Shown here piece after piece: positions 49,423 through 58,728 of a stretch of DNA of 64,000 bases (its first letter is position 1; the number at the start of each line of letters is the position of its first letter). A model generated the notes under the pieces. That model did not search any database and was not told the DNA's origin. It saw nothing but the letters and a program-made list of their open reading frames with translations. This DNA comes from G016756615 sp050958605 (lineage in GTDB: Bacteria > Pseudomonadota > Alphaproteobacteria > Rhizobiales > Rhizobiaceae), in contig NZ_JBJHDO010000016.1 in NCBI RefSeq assembly GCF_050958605.1, forward strand, positions 1-64,000, written 5' to 3'. The translations under genes were made by a program, and so were the position numbers.

Positions 49423-50418
49423 TCACTCCACGGGCGGGATTTCTCCGAGCGGGATGAAGCCCAGCATGGCCCGCCCCTTGGTCACGACAAGTGGAAGCGC
49501 CGGTTCGCTGCCCAGCAAGGCAAGGCCGGCGAAACTGGAGTCTATCTGGCGTTTTGCTTCAGGAAAAACGCCGGAAAGCACCGCGGCCACGGCTGGCGGG
49601 TTGCGTAGCTTGATCATCAACCGCGCATCGATAAGCCCGTCGGCGGCAACCGAGACAGGGCCGCTCACCACCACGCCGCCTTCACCGGACGAAAGATCGA
49701 GACTGCGGATCTCGACCGAACGACCCCGCAGGCTTTCCTGTCCTGTAAGCAGCATCTGGATGCCGTCCTTCAGGCCGACGTCGCCGGCACCGTTCATGAC
49801 CGGCAAGACCCGTCCCCCGGCGACCGCCGGATCGACCGCGAGCTCCTCGAAACTCAGCGCCCAATCGAGATCGGCACCATTCGGCCGGAAGTGGGTCGCG
49901 GCCTTGGTGGCGCTGAACAGCGGAATCGGGTCGGCATCCTCGGGATCGGTCATGCCCGACACGCCTTCGGCTTCCACCGAGATCCGTTCCGGCAGCGGCC
50001 TTGCGATCCGGGTGCTCCATCGCAGCTTGTCCCAGTCGATCCAAAGCGGCAGCAGGCCGGGAACCGCGACCCGCAGCGGGCCGTCGAGTTCGCCCACGGT
50101 CTTCGCCGGCTGGTAGACCTGCGCGGCCGAGCGGAAGCTGCCCGCGGCGGCGAAAATGGCGCGCGCTTCGTCCTCATAGCCGAGGCTGTCGCAGAAGATG
50201 CCGAGGCGGAACGGGAAGCCGCGAACGGTCAGATTCCCACATTCGGCCCTCACGCCATCCCTGTTCAGTCCGGCGATCGCGGCGCTGGCCTGCGCCGTCA
50301 GCCTGTCCGCGACATAGAACCAGCCCACGGTGTAGCCGCCGAACAGCAGGACGATGAAGGCTGCCAGCCACAGGAAGCGCCGGCTGAAATTCGTTGGCTT
50401 TGCGTCGCTTGACGTCAT
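49423..50418 (-). CDS. DUF2125 domain-containing membrane-anchored protein
   Basis: 331 residues with one N-terminal transmembrane helix (RRFLWLAAFIVLLFGGYTVGWFYVA) and a beta-rich periplasmic part. The DUF2125 hallmark CGNLTVRGFPFRLGIFCDSLGYED (two cysteines likely disulphide-bonded) follows the helix. The family is restricted mostly to alphaproteobacteria and has no established function; its fold hints at lipid or envelope roles. Divergent from the ChaC-like gene. Confidence 0.85.
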   Translation of the reverse strand: MTSSDAKPTNFSRRFLWLAAFIVLLFGGYTVGWFYVADRLTAQASAAIAGLNRDGVRAECGNLTVRGFPFRLGIFCDSLGYEDEARAIFAAAGSFRSAAQVYQPAKTVGELDGPLRVAVPGLLPLWIDWDKLRWSTRIARPLPERISVEAEGVSGMTDPEDADPIPLFSATKAATHFRPNGADLDWALSFEELAVDPAVAGGRVLPVMNGAGDVGLKDGIQMLLTGQESLRGRSVEIRSLDLSSGEGGVVVSGPVSVAADGLIDARLMIKLRNPPAVAAVLSGVFPEAKRQIDSSFAGLALLGSEPALPLVVTKGRAMLGFIPLGEIPPVE

Positions 50419-50465
50419 GCTGCGGCTCTCGCTAACCGTCGGGTCCCGCGGCCGGTGTTTCTCGA

Positions 50466-51056
50466 ATGGCCGCTGCTTCGATGTGGCTTGGCGATATGGG
50501 CGATTTTTGGGTTTTTGGCTATGGCTCGCTGATCTGGCGGCCGGGCTTTGCTCATGTCGAGACGCGACGCGCCCGGTTGCACGGCTTTCGCCGCTCGCTC
50601 TGCGTCTATTCCTGGGTTCATCGCGGCACCCCCGAGCGCCCCGGCCTCGTGCTCGGGCTCGACCGCGGCGGCTCGTGCGTCGGGCTGGCCTTTCGCGTGC
50701 CGGACGAACTGCGCGACGAGGTGGTCGGTTATCTGCGCGAGCGCGAGCTCGTCACCAACGTCTATCTGGAGCGGATGCTTGCCGTGCGTCTCGACGGCGG
50801 CGAGACGGTGAACGCCATCTGCTACGTCGTCGACCGCAACCATGAGCAATATGCCGGCAACCTCACCACGGCCGACGCCGTGACGGTGGTCAAGGGCGCG
50901 GCCGGCCAGTCCGGCATCAACGAGGACTATGTGCTGAGCACCCTCACGCATCTCGAAGCTCTCGGCATTCGGGATCACTGGCTTGAGGAGGTGGGCAGGA
51001 TGATCGGCTGGCAGCGGATCCCTACACCCGGGCGCCGAGCTCCCGGAGGCGCCTGA
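50466..51056 (+). CDS. Gamma-glutamylcyclotransferase of the ChaC type
   Basis: 196 residues: VFGYGSLIWRPGF substrate loop, RRSLCVYSWVHRGTPERPGLVLGLDRGGSCVGLAFRV, and the catalytic glutamate region LRERELVTNVYLER. ChaC proteins cleave the gamma-glutamyl bond of glutathione to 5-oxoproline and Cys-Gly in the cytosol. An in-frame ATG at 50496 (MGDFWVFGYGSL) is nearer the conserved start and may be the real one. The 3' end overlaps the convergent plsC gene by 35 bases. Confidence 0.87.
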   Translation: MAAASMWLGDMGDFWVFGYGSLIWRPGFAHVETRRARLHGFRRSLCVYSWVHRGTPERPGLVLGLDRGGSCVGLAFRVPDELRDEVVGYLRERELVTNVYLERMLAVRLDGGETVNAICYVVDRNHEQYAGNLTTADAVTVVKGAAGQSGINEDYVLSTLTHLEALGIRDHWLEEVGRMIGWQRIPTPGRRAPGGA

Positions 51057-51810
51057 CGGCCGATTCCGGCAGGGCTGGCGCGTTCTGCCCGCAGGCGACC
51101 GCCACCAGCAACTCGTCGCAGGCGGTTTCCGTCTCGCGGATCAACCGCTCCATGAACTCCTCCTTGCCGAGACCGGGCGGGATAGGCGGCAGGAAGCGTG
51201 CCTCGATCGTGCCAGGGTAGCGCAGGAACTTGCGTCGCGGCCAGTAGAGCCCGGCGACATGGGCGACCGGCACCACCGGCACGCCCAGGCGATGGTAGAT
51301 CTCCGCAATGCCCCATTTGTAGGCGGGTTCGGCTCCCGGAGGGCGGCGCGTGCCTTCGGGATAGATGATGAGCTGGCGATCGTTGCGGGCCAACTCCGCT
51401 CGCGTCGCCGCCACAACAGCCTTGAGCGCCTTGGAGCGCGTGCCGCGATTGACCGGAATCATCCGCATCTTGAGGATGTACCAGCCGAAGAACGGAATCC
51501 AAGTGAGCTCTCGCTTCAGGATATAGAGCGCGTCCGGAATATAGGGCAGGAAGGCTATCGTATCGAGGAAGGACTGGTGCTTCGGCGCGAGTATATACGA
51601 GCCCTGCGGCAGGTTCTCCAAGCCGGTGACCGAAACCCGGGCGCCGGCGATCTTGTCGTAAAGCCAGAGGCTGCTCTTCACCCAGAATTTCGGCACGAGC
51701 CAGACCTGCCTGCGCTCCGCCAGGAAATAGTAAGGCGTCCAGAAGATCATCTGGACGATCAGGTTGAGATAGAAGGCGAAGTTGAACGCCAGTGAACGGA
51801 GATAGAGCAT
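51022..51810 (-). CDS. plsC: 1-Acyl-sn-glycerol-3-phosphate acyltransferase
   Basis: 262 residues: an N-terminal membrane segment, the catalytic HX4D box in KHQSFLDT, and the substrate-binding EGTR box in IYPEGTRRPPG. It adds the second acyl chain to form phosphatidic acid at the inner membrane. Rhizobia have more than one PlsC-like enzyme, some acting on ornithine lipids. It stands downstream of ydcF, ftsX and ftsE on the same strand. Confidence 0.9.
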   Translation of the reverse strand: MLYLRSLAFNFAFYLNLIVQMIFWTPYYFLAERRQVWLVPKFWVKSSLWLYDKIAGARVSVTGLENLPQGSYILAPKHQSFLDTIAFLPYIPDALYILKRELTWIPFFGWYILKMRMIPVNRGTRSKALKAVVAATRAELARNDRQLIIYPEGTRRPPGAEPAYKWGIAEIYHRLGVPVVPVAHVAGLYWPRRKFLRYPGTIEARFLPPIPPGLGKEEFMERLIRETETACDELLVAVACGQNAPALPESAVRRLRELGARV

Positions 51811-51859
51811 CGCCGGCTGGTTACACCAAGCCTGCGAAAAGGAAAACTGTTTGAACGTG

Positions 51860-52591
51860 CTATTGGCTGACGCTGACGGAAGAAGCGTTGACGACGGTCA
51901 CCGGCTCCGGAGTGCCGCGGATCGGGATGACACCTAGCGCCAGCGCTGCCAGATATTTTGTGTATTCGGTGAAGAGCACGCGCACGGCGTCCGGCTTGGT
52001 CATCCACCCGCCATCGTCGGGTCGGCTGTTGACCACAGGATAAGGCAGCAGGTCGGTCGTGCCGATGTAACGCCGCATTTCCAGCAGGCTACGCGGCATG
52101 TGGTAGTTGTTCGTGACCAGGATGACCCGGTTATAGGCATGGCTGGTGACCCATTTGGCGCTTTCCCAGGCATTGCCGACCGTGTCGAGGGCGGCATGAT
52201 CGATATCGACGCAGCAGGAGAAAAGCGCCTTGTCGCCGCCGGTCACCGCCTGCAGGTCGCGCAGGCGGGCGGCCGGATGGACGCCGCTGATCAGGAGCCT
52301 CTTTCCCTTGCCCGATTTCAGCAGGCTGACGGCGGCATCGATGCGCGACTGTCCGCCGGTCAAGACGATGATGGCATCGGCCTTGCCGGGATCTTCCGGC
52401 GTGGCGAGCCGGCTGACATAGGTCGCGAACAGGCCGAAGCCGACGGCAAAGGCCGTCACGGTCAGGAGGACGATCAATGCCGAGAGTTTGAGAGCGGAGG
52501 CGAATCTTTCCCTGCCCCGGGCCGACTTGGTCGGGGCGGGCATTCCCTCTCCTCCGGACATGGCCAATTCGGACACGTCATTCCCCTTCAT
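51860..52591 (-). CDS. YdcF/DUF218 family membrane protein
   Basis: 243 residues with an N-terminal transmembrane helix (about 33-57) and a DUF218 domain: ADAIIVLTGGQSRIDAAVSLLKSGKGKRLLISGVH, the acidic site region, TSHAYNRVILVTNNYHMPRSLLEMRRYI. Members such as SanA and ElyC act in envelope homeostasis. Fixed association with ftsE-ftsX and plsC in rhizobia suggests a wall or lipid-carrier role. Possibly translated with ftsX, with about 94 bases between. Confidence 0.85.
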   Translation of the reverse strand: MKGNDVSELAMSGGEGMPAPTKSARGRERFASALKLSALIVLLTVTAFAVGFGLFATYVSRLATPEDPGKADAIIVLTGGQSRIDAAVSLLKSGKGKRLLISGVHPAARLRDLQAVTGGDKALFSCCVDIDHAALDTVGNAWESAKWVTSHAYNRVILVTNNYHMPRSLLEMRRYIGTTDLLPYPVVNSRPDDGGWMTKPDAVRVLFTEYTKYLAALALGVIPIRGTPEPVTVVNASSVSVSQ

Positions 52592-52685
52592 GCGTTCATC
52601 GTTAAACTTGAAATGCGGCGGCGGATAGGATGTTTTTCATAATCTGCCCAAATCGCGTTACAGCCGGTCGTCATTCGTGATGCCC

Positions 52686-53681
52686 TCAGTGGTCCGGGTG
52701 CCGGCTTTCCATCTCCGCCAAATAGGCGACGACCGTGAAATGCGACGTGGCGGCCGTGAGAGCCGCGATGACCAGGACGATGAGCACCACCCCGGCGTAG
52801 CCCGCCGAGCCGATGGCGAAGTTGCCGAACAGCGCCGTCGCCTGATCCGCTTCGGGAGTAGCGAGATTCATCGACGACCAGAAAGAGAAAGCGATGAACA
52901 CCACCACGGCGACAAACCCGCCCGCGGCGGCTCCCTTCATTCCGGTCAGCAGGAAATGGCGCCGGAATTCGGTGGCGATGAAGCGCGCCTCCGCACCCAC
53001 GAAATGCAGGACCTCGATGATGTGGCCGTTGCCGGCCATGGCGCCGCGGGTCGCGAACACCACGCAGAGCACGGTCGCAGAAAGCATGAGGATCAGGACC
53101 GCCACGCCGATCGTGACGGTGGTGCGCGCCATCGCCACCAGGCGGTCGATCCAGGCGCGATGATCGTCGAGGGAAGCGGTCGGCAGCTCCGATGCCAGCA
53201 GCGACCGCATCGCCGCGAAGTCGGGCGGACTGGCAACGTCGATCTCGACGATGACCAGGCGCGGCACCGGCAGTTCGTCGATATCGAGATTGGACCCGAG
53301 CCAAGGTTCGAGAAGGCGCGACGTCGCCGCCCTGTCGACGATCCGGGTGCTCTTAACGCCCTGGAAGCCGGAAGCGATTCGCGCCGCCGCTTCGAGTGCC
53401 GCCTCCATGTCGAGGCCGTCGGCCGGCTTGATCTGGATCGTGGCGCCGCGCGCGATCTGATTCTCCCAGACGGAGGCCGAATCGCGCACCAGGGTGACCG
53501 CACCGAGCGTCAGGCAGGACAGGAAGGTCATGATGGCGATGACCAGCACGAGCGCCCGCCCCGCGATGTTCTGCTCGGGAACGATGGGCGCCATCTTGCG
53601 GCGCGGCGGCGACGGCATGTTGGCCACGGCAGGAGCCGGCCTGGCTCCGGGTGAAAGTGGCCGCTCGGTCGCATCAGTCAT
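52686..53681 (-). CDS. ftsX: Cell division ABC permease FtsX
   Basis: 331 residues. A Pro/Ala-rich cytoplasmic N-terminus, first helix LVLVIAIMTFLSCLTLGAVTL, a periplasmic loop (about 75-195) and three further helices near the C-terminus, the FtsX topology. With FtsE it relays division state to periplasmic peptidoglycan hydrolases. The start overlaps the end of ftsE by eight bases (ATGACTGA). Confidence 0.88.
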   Translation of the reverse strand: MTDATERPLSPGARPAPAVANMPSPPRRKMAPIVPEQNIAGRALVLVIAIMTFLSCLTLGAVTLVRDSASVWENQIARGATIQIKPADGLDMEAALEAAARIASGFQGVKSTRIVDRAATSRLLEPWLGSNLDIDELPVPRLVIVEIDVASPPDFAAMRSLLASELPTASLDDHRAWIDRLVAMARTTVTIGVAVLILMLSATVLCVVFATRGAMAGNGHIIEVLHFVGAEARFIATEFRRHFLLTGMKGAAAGGFVAVVVFIAFSFWSSMNLATPEADQATALFGNFAIGSAGYAGVVLIVLVIAALTAATSHFTVVAYLAEMESRHPDH

Positions 53682-54333
53682 AGATCTCGAGCCTCCCGCC
53701 GGAGAGGATCATGCGGCGCGCATCGACCTGTTCCATCAGCCCGACATCGTGGGTAGCGATGACCACGGCCGTGCCCAGCCGGTTGAGTTCCAGGAAAAGG
53801 CGAAGCAGGCGTCTTGCCAGCGGCGGGTCGACATTGCCGGTCGGCTCGTCCGCCAGCAGTATCTCGGGCTGCTCGATCAGCGCCCGGGCGATCGCCGCGC
53901 GCTGCTTCTCGCCGCCCGACAGGACCGGCGGCAGAACATGCATGCGCTCGCCGAGGCCCACCCATTTGAGGAGCTCGATGACGTCGTTGCGGTAACTTAC
54001 CTCCTCGCGCCCGCGCACGCGCAGCGGCAACGCCACATTCTCATAGGTGGTCATGTGGTCGAGCAGGCGGAAATCCTGGAACACCACGCCGATGCGGCGC
54101 CTGATCAGCGGCAGTTCGTCGCGCGAGATGCGCGACCGGTCCTTGTCGAAGACGGTGATCAGCCCGCGCGTCGGCTTCAGCGCCAGGAACAGGAGCCTGA
54201 GCAACGTCGTCTTGCCGGCGCCCGAGGGTCCGCTCAGGAACTGGAACGAGCGGTCCGGAATATGGAAGGAGATGTCCCGGAGGATTTCCGGGCCCATTCC
54301 ATATCGCAGGCCGACATTCTCGAAGCGTATCAC
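53674..54333 (-). CDS. ftsE: Cell division ATP-binding protein FtsE
   Basis: 219 residues from a GTG at 54333, the position where family members begin (IRFENVGLRYG). Walker A GPSGAGKTTLL, Q-loop VFQDFRLLDH, signature LSGGEKQRAAIARALI, Walker B ILLADEPTGNVD, H-loop ATHD. It is the ATPase partner of FtsX. Upstream in-frame sequence exists but is low-quality and not family-like. Confidence 0.94.
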   Translation of the reverse strand: MIRFENVGLRYGMGPEILRDISFHIPDRSFQFLSGPSGAGKTTLLRLLFLALKPTRGLITVFDKDRSRISRDELPLIRRRIGVVFQDFRLLDHMTTYENVALPLRVRGREEVSYRNDVIELLKWVGLGERMHVLPPVLSGGEKQRAAIARALIEQPEILLADEPTGNVDPPLARRLLRLFLELNRLGTAVVIATHDVGLMEQVDARRMILSGGRLEIYD

Positions 54334-54770
54334 GTTTGCGTGGCCTTGAAGCTCTCGTGTGGTGGACGCGAAGTTCCTGTTTTTTTCATGGCGTCGGCGT
54401 CCGAAACCACATGTCGCCGCGTTTCCTGCCTTGCGCCGACACCAAACCGGAAGCGAGTTGCTCTGTCCGAAGTGATCTTCGCCATAGGCGGGGCCGGCCG
54501 CGGGCCCGGGCCTGCGCATTCCGACCATCGGCCGACATGGTTAATGATAGGTTAATCTGCTGGTGCGAAGCTGGACCAGCTCGAGTATGTCGCTCCGGCC
54601 GCGCTTGGCCGACGGGCCGATCCTTGTTACCGCCGGTGTCATTCTGCTCGACGCAATTTGAATATATCTGGAACAGCTCATCGCCGCCGGGAGAAGAATC
54701 GACTTTCCCCTTTGGCTCGAAGCCCCTAGAAGCGGGCCAATCCCCTTTCCGCACTTCAAGGAGAACGGCA
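54334..54770. other. Divergent intergenic region ftsE / hpt
   Basis: This spacer should hold promoters for both directions. It includes a T-run (54390-54396) and a TTAATGATAGGTTAATC stretch at 54541-54557 with two TTAAT-like direct copies. AAGGAGAA before the hpt ATG is a clear ribosome-binding site. No gene was recognised in it. Confidence 0.4.
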
Positions 54771-55316
54771 ATGCCGGTGGTACGAGGCAAGGATATCGAG
54801 GTTCTGTTCAGCGCCTCGGCGATCGCGCGCCGCAATCTGGAACTGGCCAAGGAGATCGGCAAGCGCGACTACCGGGATCTGCTGGTGATCGCCATCCTGA
54901 AGGGTTCCTTCATCTTCGCGGCGGACCTCATTCGCGCCATGCACGACACCGGGCTCTCTCCCGAAGTCGAGTTCATCTTCATCTCGAGCTACGGGACCGG
55001 CACGACCAGCGGCGAAGTGAAGGTGCTGCGCGACATCGACAACGAAGTTGCCGGGCGCGACGTTCTGTTGATCGACGACATCCTGGAGTCCGGCAAGACG
55101 CTTAAATTCACCCGCGAGCTCATGCTGCAGCGCGGCGCCAGGAGCGTCTCCATCGCCGTCCTGCTCGATAAGCACAGCCGGCGCCAGACTGCGCTCGAGG
55201 CGGATTTCACCGGCTTCGACTGCCCCGACGAATTCGTCGTCGGCTACGGCATGGACGTCGCCCACGCCTTCCGCGAACTGCCCTTCGTCGGTGTGGTCAA
55301 GGGCGACGCAGCGTAG
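54771..55316 (+). CDS. hpt: Hypoxanthine phosphoribosyltransferase
   Basis: 181 residues from the ATG at 54771 (AAGGAGAA 9 bases upstream). Purine salvage PRTase motifs: VIAILKGSFIFAADL, SSYGTGTTSGEVKV, the PRPP loop VLLIDDILESGKTL, and the base-binding DFTGFDCPDEFVVGYGMD. It converts hypoxanthine and guanine to IMP and GMP. A single-domain response regulator follows 57 bases later. Confidence 0.94.
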   Translation: MPVVRGKDIEVLFSASAIARRNLELAKEIGKRDYRDLLVIAILKGSFIFAADLIRAMHDTGLSPEVEFIFISSYGTGTTSGEVKVLRDIDNEVAGRDVLLIDDILESGKTLKFTRELMLQRGARSVSIAVLLDKHSRRQTALEADFTGFDCPDEFVVGYGMDVAHAFRELPFVGVVKGDAA

Positions 55317-55373
55317 CCTCCTGGTCGCGTCCGCTTTCAGGATTCGTCAAGACTTCCCGGCAATGATCGGGCC

Positions 55374-55736
55374 ATGGCAAACATCCTGATCGTCGAGGAC
55401 GATGAGTCCGTCCGTTCCTTCACGGCCCGCGCGCTTGCTGCGGCGGGCCATAGCGTCGAAACCGCCGAGGACGGCGAGGACGGGCTGGAGCGCATAGCCG
55501 GCCGTTCCGGCGGATACGACCTGGTGCTTTCCGACATCCGCATGCCCGTCATGGACGGAATCGAGATGGCCAAGAAGGCGGCCGGCGCCTATCCCGGCCT
55601 GAAGATCCTGCTGATGACCGGTTATGCCGAGCAGCGCGAGCGCGCCGCCGAACTTTCCGCGATCGTCGTGGATGTCGTCCAGAAACCCTTCACGCTCGCC
55701 CAGATCAGGCAGGGCGTCGCCCGCGCCATCGCATAG
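55374..55736 (+). CDS. cpdR: Single-domain response regulator, CpdR-like
   Basis: 120 residues, receiver domain only: acidic pair VEDDESV, phospho-acceptor Asp in LVLSDIRMPVMDG, MTGYAEQRERA, and the lysine in QKPFTLAQIR. The MTGYA...IVVDVVQKPFTL pattern is that of the CpdR-annotated proteins of alphaproteobacteria, which in unphosphorylated form direct ClpXP to substrates in the cell cycle. Rhizobia have more than one CpdR, so which copy this is remains open. Confidence 0.75.
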   Translation: MANILIVEDDESVRSFTARALAAAGHSVETAEDGEDGLERIAGRSGGYDLVLSDIRMPVMDGIEMAKKAAGAYPGLKILLMTGYAEQRERAAELSAIVVDVVQKPFTLAQIRQGVARAIA

Positions 55737-55926
55737 GCGTAGCGGCGGTTCAAACGCTGTCGTGCGAACGCAGGCGCTTCGCGCGTTTTAAGCAAAACTT
55801 TACCATACCTGCGCAACGTGCCGAGGAAGAGGAGTTGCGTGCCGGATCGGCAACACCGGCGACGCAGCACTTATGGGCACGGCTGCTCGGCCGTGGCTTT
55901 GTTTGGGCATCTTTGGGGGACGAAAC

Positions 55927-57858
55927 TTGCTCATCACCAATCTGAGAATATCGAGAAAGCTGACGCTGGCATTTCTCGCCGTCGTCACCACGATCGTGGT
56001 GATGAGCGGGGCCGCCCTGTGGAACCTGACGCGGATCGGCGACGCCCAACGCGACGCAGAGAAATCAGAGCGCGTGACCCTCGTAGCCTTGCAGGCGCGC
56101 ATGGCGATCACCCGGGTCGAGAACTCCTTCCGGGGCTGGTTGCTTTCGAACAACGACTACTATCTCGGCCGAATCGACAAGCATGAAGGAACCCTCAGGC
56201 AAAGCCTGGCGGAGCTAAAAGAGCTCGAGGCCGACAATCCGACAGCAGTCGAGCTGATTGACCAGGCCGAGAAGGCGGCCACCATATGGCGCAAGGACGT
56301 GGTTGAGGAGGGCAAGAAGCTGGCCTCCGACCCGCTCACCAAGCCCTATGCGCTCGCAATGGTCGCTCCCGACGGGACAGCCGACAGGTTGATCGCGCCG
56401 ATCGAAGACGCGCTTGAAAGCCTGATTGCCGACGAGGCAAAGAAAAGCCAGGCGCTGACGGCCGCCCTCCAAGGGAATATAGGCGAAGCGAGGGCAGCCC
56501 TCGTCACCGGTCTCGGCATCGCCATGCTCATTTCGGTCGCGCTCGGCTTCATGCTGACGCGGATGATCGCCAAGCCGATCGACAGGCTGACCGCCGCCAT
56601 GGGCCGCCTTGCTTCGGGCGACAACGAAACGGAAATCCCTGCGATCGGCCGGCGTGACGAGATCGGCCAGATGGCCGCAGCCGTGCAGGTTTTCAAGGAA
56701 GCCCAGATCGCAAAGGTACGGCTCGAGGCGGAGGCCGTCGATTCGCGTACCGCCACCGAAGCCGAACGCGCGCGGACGCAGGCCGAGAAGGAGCGTGAGG
56801 CCGCAGAGGACCGTATCGCCGTGGCCGCGATCGCTACAGGTCTGGCCCGCCTTGCCGAAGGCGATCTGACCTATCGCATCGCGGAAGACTTTCCGCCCAA
56901 GGCTGAACAGCTCAAGACCGACTTCAACAGGGCTATGGTCGAATTGCAGGCGGCGATGACGACGATCCATGGCTCCGTCGGCGCGATCGGCACGGGAACG
57001 GGAGAGATCACCCAGGCCGCGGACGACCTGTCACGCCGTACCGAGCAACAGGCCGCGAGCCTGGAGCAGACCGCCGCCGCGCTCACCGAAGTGTCGGAAA
57101 CGGTTCGCCAGACTGCCGACGGTGCTCGCCAGGCGGCGCGCGTTACGGGAGAAGCCCGCGCAGGTGCGGAAAAATCCAGCGAGGTCGTGCGCGAGGCCAT
57201 TACCGCCATGGCCGAAATCGAGAGGTCGTCCGAGCAGATTTCCCAGATCATCGGCGTCATCGACGAGATCGCCTTCCAAACCAACCTTCTGGCGCTCAAT
57301 GCAGGCGTCGAGGCGGCGCGCGCCGGCGAAGCCGGCAAGGGTTTCGCCGTGGTAGCCTCGGAGGTGCGTGCCCTCGCCCAGCGGTCGGCAGAAGCCGCAA
57401 AGGAGATCAAGTCATTGATTTCGATGTCGACCCAGCAGGTCGAACAGGGCGTCGACCTCGTCGGCCAGACCGGCTCGGTGCTGGAACAGATCGCCTCGCA
57501 GGTGACGGAAATGAGCACGCTGGTCGGCGAAATCGCAGCGTCGGCCCAGGAGCAATCGACAGCGCTCGGCGAGGTCACGGTCGCGATCAACCAGATGGAT
57601 CAGGTGACCCAGCAGAACGCCGCGATGGTCGAACAGAGCACGGCGGCCAGCCATTCGCTGGCCGGCGAGGCAGACCAGCTCGCCAGGCTGGTAGCGAAGT
57701 TCAGGCTAGGCATCGAAGCCGCGCCGGCAGCTTCCCGCCCGCTTGCCCGGCCGCAGCAAGCTCAAAGGACCGTCACCGCGCTCAAGACCATGCCGACAGG
57801 GTACGGGTCGGCCGCACTCGCCGCTCAGTCCGCTCCCGACGATTGGGAAGAGTTCTGA
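55927..57858 (+). CDS. Methyl-accepting chemotaxis protein
   Basis: 643 residues from a TTG at 55927, favoured by GGGGGA 7 bases upstream and by the positively charged start NLRISRKLTLAF right before the first helix (about 10-30). A helical periplasmic sensor domain follows, a second helix (about 191-211), HAMP segments (TRMIAKPIDRLTAAM...), a second HAMP-like stretch, and the signalling hairpin with EIAFQTNLLALNAGVEAARAGEAGKGFAVVASEV. The C-terminus DDWEEF resembles the NWETF CheR/CheB tether. Ligand unknown. Its end overlaps nadD by 34 bases. Confidence 0.9.
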   Translation: MLITNLRISRKLTLAFLAVVTTIVVMSGAALWNLTRIGDAQRDAEKSERVTLVALQARMAITRVENSFRGWLLSNNDYYLGRIDKHEGTLRQSLAELKELEADNPTAVELIDQAEKAATIWRKDVVEEGKKLASDPLTKPYALAMVAPDGTADRLIAPIEDALESLIADEAKKSQALTAALQGNIGEARAALVTGLGIAMLISVALGFMLTRMIAKPIDRLTAAMGRLASGDNETEIPAIGRRDEIGQMAAAVQVFKEAQIAKVRLEAEAVDSRTATEAERARTQAEKEREAAEDRIAVAAIATGLARLAEGDLTYRIAEDFPPKAEQLKTDFNRAMVELQAAMTTIHGSVGAIGTGTGEITQAADDLSRRTEQQAASLEQTAAALTEVSETVRQTADGARQAARVTGEARAGAEKSSEVVREAITAMAEIERSSEQISQIIGVIDEIAFQTNLLALNAGVEAARAGEAGKGFAVVASEVRALAQRSAEAAKEIKSLISMSTQQVEQGVDLVGQTGSVLEQIASQVTEMSTLVGEIAASAQEQSTALGEVTVAINQMDQVTQQNAAMVEQSTAASHSLAGEADQLARLVAKFRLGIEAAPAASRPLARPQQAQRTVTALKTMPTGYGSAALAAQSAPDDWEEF

Positions 57859-58472
57859 GACGAGCCTGAAACTTTCGAGGCGGCCCGGTCGGCCGCCTCG
57901 TTTCTTATGGCGGTGGATGACAGCGACGATCGCGGGCCGTGGATGAATGTCCAGGCCGGCGCGGCCATGCGGGCGAGCCGCGGCGCGTCGGTCTCGTCAC
58001 GTCGCGCATGATCGAAGGTCTTGGCCACCACGGAAGACAGGAATGACAGTGTCGAGCCCGGGCGATCAATGACGGCGATCGGGAAGGTCATGACGATCTC
58101 GCGCCAGCGCTGCCACAGATGGAAATCGCGCAGGCTGTCCGCCCCCATGATCCAGACGAAATCGACCCCGGGGTTGCGCGCCTTGACCAGCGCCAGCGTG
58201 TCGGCCGTATAGCGGACATGGTGCGCCGCCTCGAAGGCGGTGACCTTGATGCGCGGATCCCTGGCGATCGCCTGCGAAAGCCGGATGCGCTCGGCGAGCG
58301 GGATGAGTTCCCTGCCGCTCTTCAGCGGATTGCCGGGCGTCACCATCCACCACAACTGGTCGAGCCGAAGGCGCCGAAGCGCGATCTCGGCCACAAGCGA
58401 GTGGCCGGCATGCGGAGGGTTGAAGGACCCGCCGAAGAGACCGACCGCAAGGCCGCGCGGCGCATGCGGCAT
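57825..58472 (-). CDS. nadD: Nicotinate-nucleotide adenylyltransferase
   Basis: 215 residues from the ATG at 58472. GLFGGSFNPPHAGH nucleotide motif, WWMVTPGNPLKS, DFVWIMGADSLRDFHLWQRW, and the SSTAIR end motif. It joins NaMN and ATP to deamido-NAD. An in-frame TTG at 58523 would add 17 residues (ending QRYLK) and is seen as the start in some annotations of related proteins. It lies downstream of the proB-proA pair on the same strand. Confidence 0.92.
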   Translation of the reverse strand: MPHAPRGLAVGLFGGSFNPPHAGHSLVAEIALRRLRLDQLWWMVTPGNPLKSGRELIPLAERIRLSQAIARDPRIKVTAFEAAHHVRYTADTLALVKARNPGVDFVWIMGADSLRDFHLWQRWREIVMTFPIAVIDRPGSTLSFLSSVVAKTFDHARRDETDAPRLARMAAPAWTFIHGPRSSLSSTAIRNEAADRAASKVSGSSQNSSQSSGAD

Positions 58473-58533
58473 CTTCAGATACCGCTGCTCGACACCTGGG
58501 AAGACCGATGCGCCGTCGCTCAAGGCAGGTCTG

Positions 58534-58700
58534 CCCCCTCACCCGGCCTCCGCTTCGCTCGGCCGACCTCTCCCCCAGGGGAGAGGGAGTTTTGGCTCGT
58601 CATCGCCAAGCTGGAAGTTAAGACAAGGCGCGAACGTTGCAGACCCCCTCTCCCCTGGGGGAGAGGTCGGCCGAGCGAAGCGGAGTCCGGGTGAGGGGGG
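58534..58700. repeat. Large mosaic inverted repeat between nadD and proA
   Basis: CCCCCTCACCCGGCCTCCGC (from 58534) and its inverted copy GCGGAGTCCGGGTGAGGGGG end the element. Inside, GCTTCGCTCGGCCGACCTCTCCC and CCCTGGGGGAGAGGTCGGCC pair as well. The about 165-base unit folds back nearly completely. It is another subtype of the window's mosaic family. Confidence 0.78.
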
Positions 58701-58728
58701 CTCACGCTGGATGTGCTATCCAAGAAGC

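Noticed and set aside
54386..54862. A minus-strand gene in the ftsE/hpt spacer (sometimes a zinc-ribbon protein is found near ftsE in relatives)
   Set aside because: The frame has no CxxC zinc-ribbon motif and is partly antisense to hpt.
55737..55926. Cyclic di-GMP riboswitch in the chemoreceptor leader
   Set aside because: The leader is GC-rich and folds, but the GEMM conserved blocks are not present.
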